Shown: in pieces, positions 1 to 10,200 of the stretch
How positions within the stretch are numbered: the first letter of the stretch is position 1
Layout of the letters: each line of letters begins with the position of its first letter
Assembly (NCBI RefSeq): GCF_029227915.1
Contig: NC_079886.1
Location: 10,499,501-10,563,500 of the forward strand
Reading direction: 5' to 3'
From: Hydractinia symbiolongicarpus
Taxonomy: Eukaryota; Cnidaria; Hydrozoa; Anthoathecata; Hydractiniidae
Length of the DNA stretch: 64,000 nucleotides
Translations under genes and position numbers: made by a program
The notes under the pieces: generated by a model
Database searches by the model: none
Told to the model about the DNA's origin: nothing
What the model saw: the letters and a program-made list of their open reading frames with translations, nothing else

Positions 1-2089
1 GCAAGTATACATGGTGCTTTGGACTATAAAAAAACCCTGAGGTGTCTTATTGGTGTCACATGTCACAACTTGCCCAAGCTTATATAAAAACTCTTGTGTA
101 AACACCTGGGGGAAGCATTTGACACTCCAGAAAGAACAGACACAACCATAAAGCTGTTTTTCGATAATATAAAATATTGTATATATATCATATTGATCAG
201 CTTACTATTTCTTTTGCACTTAACATGTGACTAAACTTTTTTCAAACCAATTACAATTCTGTATTTTCTACTAATTACTGAAATACTATGGCACATCTTC
301 ATAGCCGGATTAACGTTGTAAACAAAAGTAAGAAAAGTTGAAGTAGTCAAATGTAATAGCTAGCTGGCGGCCTACTAGGCAGCTAACTAGTAATTCGTTA
401 AGCCTGTTTAACTGTTCAACATAAAAACGAAACAACACATCAAGCATCCAATTTCATTTCACATCAACCGAACTTTAGTCGCGAAAGTGAAACGATTCGA
501 AAAAAATAAATGCTGACATTATCGTTCATTATTTTGCATTATCGTCATTATTTTTTTCTCTTAATGGCTAGCTAATGTTTTGGTGTTCCAAATGATGGAA
601 TGAAGTTATACTGCTCTCCTTCTCTTTACTTCAGCAGTCAAAATTGTAAAATCGACCGTGGGGAAGATCGAAATCGTTATGTTATTATTTTGTGTACACC
701 CTCGTTCCCAAATCCCTACAAAACTTTCGAGGTTTTTATCTCGAAGAGCTCTACGAGGCCGGTAATGGGTGCACAACTCAACGCAATTTATTTTATCATA
801 GTTAATAGACAAAACAAAAAAAGGTTTTGTCTATCAACCATGATAAAATAAATTGCGTCCATACATACATACATTATTTAAAATGCAATAGTTCTTTTTT
901 AACTGTCTCTCAAGTATTATTGTTAAAAGACAACCTCGCCCCTAGGGATTTCGGACGAGGCGGCCCTGTACATCATATGTGGAGAAGAAGGGAAACGATG
1001 CTCACGCCAGGAATCAAATATAATATGTCAAAATCACTCACTTTATATAACCAGACCGTAAAACTTTAATTATACTTTTTTTTTTTTTCTTATTTATTTT
1101 AAATGCTTTACTTCAGGTTTGAGTTTCTGTTTAATTGTTGGAGGTGTGTTTGACATAGTTCGCTGATTCCTTTGCAAGGAATAAACCCAGGCTCAATACG
1201 TACACGTGGATCTTATTAAGGTGAATTTCCTCTTACATATACTTTCTGCTCAGTTCCAAAAAAAAGTTAAATTAAATCCAGTTTTTCTAATAGTTTCTAA
1301 AGAATACACAGATTCCTAAAAAATAACCAATCCCTTTTCAACCCCATTTATTCCAACGTAAAGCACAAATTCGACTTAAAAAAGAAGACATTCCAAAAAA
1401 AGAGAAAAGTACTTAAATGTGCTATTTTTAGAATAGTGGTCCCCCCCCCTTCAAGATAAAAGTTACTTCAAGGATAATATTAAAATTCTCAAAACGTTGG
1501 TAGATAATGGCACATTTAGTCTCTAAACGGGTTACTCGAGTTAATTCAAAATTCTACCATCTTCTTTGAAGTAATCTGTAATTTTAAAAAAGATTTAAAA
1601 AATACAATTAGATTGTCTTAAATAGTTTTTGATGATTTCTGAATTCCGTAAGAAACATCTTGAACACCAGATAGCCAACCAGTAAGACCTTATTGCGAAA
1701 AAAAATATAATAACTTTTGTTTTATTTCGCCCTTTAAATTGGCATAAACTTCTGATTTTTGGCGCCCATTTTGTCCCGACTACAAACACATCAAAGGACA
1801 CTAGCCTCAGACTTTTTCAAAAGGTGATCGTCACCGTATACTATCTTATAGCGATAACAATACTTAAAAAAACAACAACTTTGCTTGTTATAGTTGTAGT
1901 TGATTTTTTCATCAACTGTCATATATTTTTAAAAGAGAGAAGAAATACTAAAGAAGAAGTTGAATCATTAAATAAATTAAGACTAATGAATATTAATACA
2001 AATATAAATATATTATAATACAATGAAATAAATTAATTTTTTAAATAATATGTTCAATTAACAGTTAATTCCCTATATATATATAATCA
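1..2089. other. Intergenic, no supported gene
   Basis: AT-rich sequence with short open frames only and no splice-consistent coding block. It contains a long hairpin (781-858, listed separately) and several fragments resembling the CAACCTCG-type repeat ends seen elsewhere (about 700 and 930-965). Nothing else is recognisable. Confidence 0.5.
781..858. repeat. Long inverted-repeat hairpin
   Basis: Arms 781-815 and 824-858 are near-perfect reverse complements (ACGCAATTTATTTTATCAT and so on) around an 8-nt A-rich loop. There is no flanking coding sequence. It may be the core of a short foldback repeat. Confidence 0.65.
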
Positions 2090-2194
2090 CAATCTCGTTC
2101 CCAGGCATCTTTCCGCTTTTCTGCTATGGTGAGTGCTTGCGCAAAAAAATTCGTACTGGCAAGAGAGCGCAATAGAAGTCTTGGAACGAGGTTG
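2090..2194. repeat. Short MITE with CAAYCTCGTTCCCAGG ends
   Basis: The left end reads CAATCTCGTTCCCAGGCATC and the right end is its approximate reverse complement (GGAACGAGGTTG). At about 105 bp it is too short to encode anything. The ends match those of the 2.8-kb element at 34892-37678, so it looks like an internally deleted relative. No clear target duplication is visible. Confidence 0.5.
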
Positions 2195-2296
2195 TTTATA
2201 AATACAATTGCGAGTTTCATTTTAATATGTACAAGTTTTAAGTTGCGCATGTGATAATAGCTAATGTAGGATTTCTTATAAGTTTTTGCACACATA

Positions 2297-3784
2297 CTAA
2301 ACCTTTTTGACAAGCTCTTGGAAAAGATCCAAAAATTTAACAACAGTATCGATTTTTTCCTTGTGTAATGTTTGTATTTTATTTATTGTTTCTTCTTCTC
2401 GCTTTCTTTGTTCCTTTAAAAATTCTTTTAAAACTTCGATGAGTTCCCTTTTGTTTACACCGCCACAGCTGCACTGCGTAAATGGGCGTTTCGATGGCGG
2501 CGGTGAAGAATCATCACTAGCAGATTCTATATGATTTAAAGGACGCTTCTCTGGAGAGCTTGGAGTGCCGCTAGAACCAGTACCGTTTTCGTATGGGCGG
2601 TTGTTTTCTCCCGATTCTGGGGAAGAAGATGTTCTGGACATTTCACGTTCATAAAATCCATTTGGTGTGCCAGCTTTGCTTGGAAATCCATTTTGATTAC
2701 TACCGAACGCAATACCATTAAAATATTTTCCATCACCCTCCATCTCTTCTTTCAGTTTATCGGGCTCACTCACAGGTGTCAACAACTTTTCCAATCGATC
2801 GTAATATTTACACGTTTTTCGAAACGAGCCAGATCGTGCATTATGCTCTATCACTTTCTGGTAATCTGCTTTCATATTTCGGAATTTCTGATTACACTGG
2901 CAACCGTTTACGTCAGCATCGAGCTTCTCGTGTATTTGTTTGGCGATGTCGTCCCAAACCTTTGTTTTACGAACTCTCGGATCTTGAAGTTTTGATTTGT
3001 GCTCTTCGTAGAGATCAAGCAAGAGTTCCACCTCTTGTTTTGTCCATATGTGTTTGTCATCCATGCTGGGCGGAGACAGCTTAAATTTATCCTCTTCGAA
3101 ACCAACGCCAGGGTTCATATGCAATTGATATCTTGTATCAAGAGGCTCACGAGGGTACCCTAAAGTGGACAATAATGGACTACCTAAAGGGTAAGCACTA
3201 TACCTTGTTCGATCGTTGGGATGGATGAAATTTCTCCCACCCCCATAAAATGGTGGAAGGTACCTGCGCGGTCCATTGGCATAGGAGGGATCACCACGAG
3301 AGTCAATATATGGACTGGTTGGAGGACAAGGGCCTCGATAATTATGAGCTTTTACAGGAGACATCCAGGGAGCGTTATTTTCAGCTCTATGGACATGACG
3401 TGTAGGATCTTTATCAGGAGAGGAATGAAGGGGAGAGGCAATGTTATGAGAGGGATAGCGAGGGGAGTGGATGCCTTCTGGCAGTAACTTCATATCACTG
3501 GGTTCATAAGGCTTACTCGTGAGACTCTCAATACCGTAAATACTATTGGGAGGTAGAACTTCTCTGGTGTAACTATGCGTCTGTGATACCACTGGTTCAG
3601 CTATAGAGGGTGGTGGGACTGTGGGAGCTTTTGTTTCATTATTGAGACCAGCATCCAGCCCATTCTCTGTAGTTACTGGCACGGTTGTGACGTCGATTGT
3701 CTCGCTCGAGGTATCTCTGGATGGCGCTGCGTTGCTATCAACTGCGGTGGGTTCTTCTTTTAGGGTTTTATCATAGACCTCCAT
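2297..3784 (-). CDS. Myb/SANT-like DNA-binding domain protein
   Basis: A 495-residue open frame in one exon, probably a nuclear DNA-binding regulator. Residues about 244-336 form a Myb/SANT-like (Myb_DNA-bind_4 type) trihelix domain: it opens with IWTKQEVELLLDLYEEHK, has a conserved Trp at KVWDDIA, and a third helix around QKFRNMKADYQ. Residues 1-240 are Pro/Ser-rich and low in complexity. Basic clusters (SSPEKRPLN, PPPSKRPF) at about 415-435 could be nuclear localisation signals. A CSCGG motif precedes a charged C-terminal coiled coil (about 450-495), consistent with dimerisation. The start is the first ATG. A splice-acceptor-like TTTCTTGTAG lies about 15-20 nt upstream, so a 5'UTR intron is likely. 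The domain is common both in host transcription factors and in Harbinger-type transposon accessory proteins. Target genes are unknown. Confidence 0.8.
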   Translation of the reverse strand: MEVYDKTLKEEPTAVDSNAAPSRDTSSETIDVTTVPVTTENGLDAGLNNETKAPTVPPPSIAEPVVSQTHSYTREVLPPNSIYGIESLTSKPYEPSDMKLLPEGIHSPRYPSHNIASPLHSSPDKDPTRHVHRAENNAPWMSPVKAHNYRGPCPPTSPYIDSRGDPSYANGPRRYLPPFYGGGRNFIHPNDRTRYSAYPLGSPLLSTLGYPREPLDTRYQLHMNPGVGFEEDKFKLSPPSMDDKHIWTKQEVELLLDLYEEHKSKLQDPRVRKTKVWDDIAKQIHEKLDADVNGCQCNQKFRNMKADYQKVIEHNARSGSFRKTCKYYDRLEKLLTPVSEPDKLKEEMEGDGKYFNGIAFGSNQNGFPSKAGTPNGFYEREMSRTSSSPESGENNRPYENGTGSSGTPSSPEKRPLNHIESASDDSSPPPSKRPFTQCSCGGVNKRELIEVLKEFLKEQRKREEETINKIQTLHKEKIDTVVKFLDLFQELVKKV

Positions 3785-6216
3785 AGACTTAATCTGCGGT
3801 TCTACAAGAAATGAAAGTGCTAGCTAAGGAAGTGAACGCACAATAAAAGAAAAAATATTACACAAACGTTCATATTCTTTCACCCTAAGCTAGTTGTGTT
3901 TCACTCTAAAATAACGAAAATTAGATACTTCAACGAAAAAAAAGGGAAATATATGCAAAAGATTTACGAATAGTGTTAAAGATTGTACGCAATAAGGAGT
4001 GTTGAAAATACGTAAACACGCTTTTTCTTTTGTAAGAATATGCTTTATAAGATTATCAGGACTTGGATTTCGGGCTAAAAACAAAAGGTCTATTGTTTAG
4101 AAGATGAGAGAAATAAGAATAATGATCAGCCTGGTTAGAATTTTGGTATTTTTATTAAAAAAGCGTGTATAAGAAAAATGAAAAAAACTGTTTGAAAATA
4201 TTTTCATATTATTTTGAGATTCGCATTACTTTGTTCTTAGTCTGTGAAAGAATTCAGTACGTTCTAAATATGTTCTTATTTTGTTAAAATGTCAGCCTCA
4301 ACGTTCGTAAAAACTAGGTTCTTACAAAAAATGTGGGAGCCTTGATGAAGCTTATTGACTCGTACCACGCTCTTAACGAAGATTTAATCAGTTTTTATAT
4401 AAGATTAAAATAAATAAAACTCACTTTCTATTTCGATGGTATTTTTATTCCCGTCAAAAACTTCTGTGTGCATTTTGTTCTAATTGAAACCGCTCCACCT
4501 AAACAGACACGATTCTTCTCTGTGAGGCTACACAACTTAAAACTTATTTCTTCCAAGTGATTACTTGTGTTGGGCTGTTCTTCCTGCTCAAACAACAAAT
4601 TTTTCGTAGACTAATCTTTTGTTCAGTTGATCTTAAGCAGTAGCAGCTCTCAAATTGAAAACAAAAGAAATTTCAAATATTCTAAACGACTGAAGCAGAA
4701 CACGACCCGAACCGTATTATAAACAAAAATGTACCTGCCGTAACCATTCCCAAAAAAAACTGAGAAAGGAACACATGCGGCATATCCAAAAGTTTTCGGT
4801 ATGAAAAATTCAAAATATTTCTTTAATTATCTTCAAATATGCCGCCAAAAAATAATAACAGTTTCTTAGGAACAAAGGGCTAAAAATATCATACGGATAA
4901 AGTATACCGAATTTGATTGAACAGAAAAAAAGAGCATTAGTCTCGGTTGCTGTTTGTTCGCATCCTATCATCAATAAAAAGTCCAGTGTTTTTAATGTTC
5001 AGGCTTAGAAACAGTTGAAAAAAAACAACAATAAAAACGATCAGCTCCAACAGATGGCTTATAGAGTAAAACTTATTTGAGATTAAAATTTACTAAGAAT
5101 ATAAGCACGTCAAAAAAATAACGTATGTTTACCCAAAAACAATTTATTCAGTTTATTTATTGTTACGGTTGCTATCCCAGAGATTCCCGCAAAGTAATTT
5201 CCTTTGATATTTCTCATTGAGAAGGAAATACCACGCTTAGGTTAAGAATCCCCTAGAAGCCGCACTTGAGCCCAGACTTCTGCTAAATCAACGAAACTGT
5301 TTAAGAAACTCATTCGAGCATTTGAAATAGTTTAAGCACAGCGAGGTTGTTGTTAACCAACCAAATGATGGTTATGTTCATCGGTTAGTGAAGCATTGTG
5401 TTAAACAACGTTACGCGTGAAGAAAAACAAACAAATGAAGATCAAAAAGTCACAGAAAACACAACACAATAGTAGTTTCAACTGTATCCATACTATATGC
5501 AAGTTTAAAATAAAAAGAGGTGGAAGCTGAATCGAGGATCAACCTTTTTAAAGCTCCAAGATTTAAAACGTTAAAGGATAAATGAAGCATAGCCATGCTC
5601 TTGGCTCTTGAAGCATGGCCGGCTCTTGTTCTTACAAATGTTCCTGATCCTCAATCTTTGTCAATAACACAATTTCATACAGCTTCACCCTAAATCAAGT
5701 AAGCGATGCTGCCAGTACTGCTTCTGAAAAAACCATATAGTAGCTATAATTGGACTGCTAGGCTTTAAGGACTATAAACAAAATGTTGGATATGTTCGAA
5801 CGCTTTTATTCAGGAACTTAAGTTTGTTTATGCAAAAGTTTTTCCGGCTTTTCTTCGGGAAGTTTGTGTATACTTTATTTTTCGGTTCACGTGTAATCTG
5901 ATCTGAATTTTTCGCTAAACATCGTCACTTCCAGTTTAAGCTTGCCTAAACATGTCCACGGGACACACAAGACCAAGGTTTTATCAACAGATTAGTCTCA
6001 AAATGACATATTGAGCATAATACGAAAGTATTCGAAACATGAGAGCATGTGAGCGAGCAAGGGTTTATTTGATCGTGAACAATGCTCAAAATGAGTGCAT
6101 ATTGAATGAATGGAGAACAAAAAACCTTAGTTTAGAGTCTGGGTGAAATATATGCGAGAGTGACGCGAACGCAATATCGAACCTCGATGGTGTACCTTTT
6201 TTGTCAAGGGTTTGCC
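3785..6216. other. Intergenic, no supported gene
   Basis: AT-rich sequence upstream of the Myb/SANT gene. The first 100 bases probably hold its 5'UTR intron. No open frame over about 65 codons, and no RNA gene was recognised. Confidence 0.45.
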
Positions 6217-6823
6217 CAACCTCGTCCTCAGAAATTTTCACTTTTGACATTTTTACTCTAATTCATTTCATGGCGTTATCTTCTCGATAGCAATACGAGA
6301 TCTGTTAGTATTTTTTACATATTTGTCCCTTGCTCGCATGCAAGATATCATTAGCCATCTTATGGCGTATTTTGCCATTAAAACTTTATATCCGTATGAG
6401 CTCAGATGCACGTCAAGCGTTACAAACGCAACTTCATCCCCAAAGATTTTTGCCTTTTTGATATCTGTGAAAATAAAAAAGATCAAATTTGTTATTCTTA
6501 GCCTCGTCTGAGTGCTTTTTCTAGCTGTCCGAGATTGTCAGTAAGAGAAAAAAAACCTTGGTAATGAGGTTGAGTACTTGACTTTCGACTTAGTGATTAG
6601 GGTAAGTATTACCACACCCTCTTTTGTTCCCCTGGTAGCTTTACATAAGAAAACTGGCGGTTAAGAAGTTATTTTCGTGGTAAAGTTATTAAATATTTAT
6701 ATGTTTTCACGGAAGAAGAGCAATTAAACACTTATCATGGTTACAAACATCATATGCTGTATGATGTGCGTGAGAAGATTGGGACGGTCACAAAGCGATA
6801 AAAGAGCTTTGGGAACAAGGTTG
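6217..6823. repeat. Possible CAACCTCG-ended repeat
   Basis: The left end reads CAACCTCGTCCTCAG and the right end TTTGGGAACAAGGTTG, a degenerate inverted pair of the type seen at 2090-2194 and 34892-37678. No target duplication is visible and the interior has no gene. Two unrelated fragments could also produce this arrangement. Confidence 0.35.
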
Positions 6824-7211
6824 TTTTGTTAAATTTTATTATATTGGGCAAGCAAGAAATAAATGAATGGATAAAATGAGTGAATGAATGAAAGAATGAA
6901 TGTATAAAAGTATGTATATAAAATATATTTAATTATAACAAAATTTTGTCAATCATATCGACGTGCTACTTACAGTTCAGAGAAAAGTAATTCACTATAT
7001 ATCTCTTTTTCTTTTATAAAAAAAATTCGCCTGCACTAACTGCAGAAGAAGTTCTCGGGCGCCGCTACAAAAACTTCTAGACTAGTCTAGGGGAAAGCAA
7101 ACGACTCTGCCACCGTCTTAACGTGGATCACAATGGTTTTTGCACGCAAATAGTTACTTATAAACAGTGGCAGCTAAAGAAAAACACAGAAAAGAGAAGA
7201 AAATTTGTATT

Positions 7212-10200
7212 TTAATAATGCTTTTTACGAGCGTTATTTTTGCTAACTATGACGCTAGCCAATGTGGTCAATCCAGAGAAAAGATCTTTTCCAGTAGGAG
7301 CAATGGCCAATCTGGTATGTCGAAAGCCTCTTCTAGCACGAAGCGATGGACGAAGTTCTATTGCAAATGTGTATAATATACCTAGCCTACCATACACCCA
7401 GTCTAGCGCATCGCCACTGGTGTGATCTAAAACAAAAGTTACTCGATGTTGAAATAAAAATAAAAATATAGTGATGAGTTGCCATAGCAACAGTTTTGTT
7501 TTAATCCAACACAGTGTTGCTTGTCACAAAGCCTGTCCACCCTATAAATTTGCAGCCCATGTAAGAAGGGCGCTATTTCGCACTACAGTTTTCTTTATTA
7601 TCTAAAAACAAACTCTCCCCCCCTCTAACACTAAAGGCATGCTTTAATTGATGGTAATTTTGGAGAAAACCATATTTAAAAATGTTGTTTGCTTACACAA
7701 CGTGGTTGAAGACGTGCCAATCCTGTATCGAACTTTCCCAGCTTTCTCGATAGCTTGTTGAATAGCTCTCATTGCTCGCCTCTACAAAACAAAAAATAAA
7801 CAGAGATCTATATAAATGAAGTGCAGCACTTTGCCCCTTTTAATTATTATTAAAAAAACTTTGTCCGGAATAGCCTCTTCAGTTCAAAGACCTGCAGAGG
7901 ATGTCCTAGGGTATTTTGAGTTATGAAAGTCAACTAGACAACCACTGAAGATATTAATCCTATTCTTGTGCTAAACGATAAGCAGAAAGAAAGATTCATA
8001 CTACTATAGTCTCTGGTATGACCCAAGCTGGGTTTGAACCCAAGACCTTCGGCACTGAAAACGAACGCTTTACCACAATGCTACCAACTAAAATTAAGTG
8101 TGAGGTCGTCTTGTGTCAGAGCCTTTGAGTGCATTTCCTTTAGACTTTTTTTTGTCATGTTACAGAAGCAAAATTGTTTTAGCAGTGATACCCGAGAGGT
8201 ATTATATTTGATCTGAAGAGACAAAAGGTTTTGCGGAATGCACTGATTATAATCCAAAAACGATGCAATTTATGTGTTATAAAATCTTATTCACGGTTGA
8301 GGTCATTCTCCACCCCAGAGGCTTTTGAGATAAACTCAAAAGTAGGTTTTAATTTTCAATCTCAAAGAGCTATGGGGACGGGAATAGCTTGAGATAATTA
8401 AAGAGAATTTATAAAACATATTAAATATAAAAAAATGAAGAAATAATTTGACAAACTTCTATGCACAAGAAATTATGTTTATGAAGAAGAGTCAGCCTCG
8501 GGTTTCACGATCTCAACAACTAAGAGGGTGTTCATATGAGCCCGCGAAGCCGAGCTGGCCCGTTTTAGGGGCTGAAATCAGCCCGGCAAACACCTCGGCT
8601 CTCTATGATTTCTCACAGCCCTGTCATATAAAAAAAAATCAGTCCGGCTTTCCAGGATCTTGACTCTTTCAACCGAGATCCCGGAAAAACGGGCTAATAT
8701 TTTTCCATATGACAGCTCCGGCTTGGCAAACCGGGCTGAAAACAAACTGCTGATAATAAACATGGCGGCTCTAAAAGGAAGTACGAAGTTAAAAAAGAGT
8801 TTTAGATGGACGTAGGAAGCGATGGATAACCTTATTTTTTGCATCAGCAACTTTAAAACTACCATGAACTTCAAGGGCCTTGATTTCGATGGCGACAAGC
8901 CCTTTCTCTATACAAATTGATGGCAAAAATTTACAAGGACGCCTTAGATCTCTTTGGAGGGGTTAATGTGAGAATATTTAATCCTGAAGATAATGATTTG
9001 TATACTCAAGAATAAGGAGCGAGGAAGAATTAAAACCGAGATAAAAAAGCACAATAGCATGATTAGCAAAGTAAAAAACCGAATTCAAGAAAAAATAAAA
9101 GAGATTCCACAAAGCTTTTCCTAAGCTCCGAATAATAACGTTTTGAACTCGTCATACGAAATTTTTCTCCAAGCATCATCAAGTGCTAATCTTGATTTCA
9201 TGTTGCTTCACCATTGTTCGGTGCGACCTGGATTATATCATATTTTTCTCCTTCTTTTATCAAGTTTTTTTTGGGGGGGGGGGGTTATTCTCCTTTTTCC
9301 CTTGTTTATCATCTTTTTTTTCTGAGTAAAATGGATCACTGGAAAAACATTGTTTGTTGTTTTCGCCATAAAAGTAGCAAATTTTCAATTCCTATAGTAC
9401 GCTTTCGCAATGGGGCAATTAATAATGGTATCAGTACAACCACTTTCGATTCCATGTCCGCCATTTATTTCACTAGCCTTGTATGAAACATAAACAATGT
9501 CACATGATCAGTAAGGAAATAAGAACTTCAGATGACAGATAAATTTTCAACCGGGCTGGCCCATTTTTCTGGGCTGATTTCAACCCGGCAAAGAAGACTC
9601 ACAAATAACATTTACCTGCTCTACATAATGTCGAGGGAGCATTTTAGTATAACCCCATGGACTCATCCACATTTGACCATAAGTATGGACGTCCATGAAA
9701 GCTTTTAGTTTTCTTCGGTGTTTATACAAATATCTTGCTAGAGCCAGGGATTCGTTCTCTGAAAATGGCCTAGTACCACAATATATTTCATCACATGGAT
9801 CACGGGACGAACCACCACCTCAAAAAGAATTCCTTCTAGATTATAATCCATTGCGCTGTACGTTTTGTTTAGAAAAAATTTGTGTAAAACTTACCTCCCC
9901 ATCTGTAGTCAAAATTTCTGTTGATGTCTACACCAAAACAATGTGATTCAGGAGTCGGTGACCGCGATTTTCGCCAAAGCCTGTACTACAAAATATAAAG
10001 CTTGTTCTTAAGTAGGTAACAGTGAGTGCTACTGTCCTCAAGTAATACATTACTTTTTTGTTTTAATAAAAAACATAAAACCTTTCCCATACCCTATCTC
10101 TATGAGAGAACACATATCCATCAGGGTTTAATACCGGTACTATGACAACGTCAAAATCTTTCAACATGGCAGCGATGTAGTCGTCATATTGTTGATCGAA

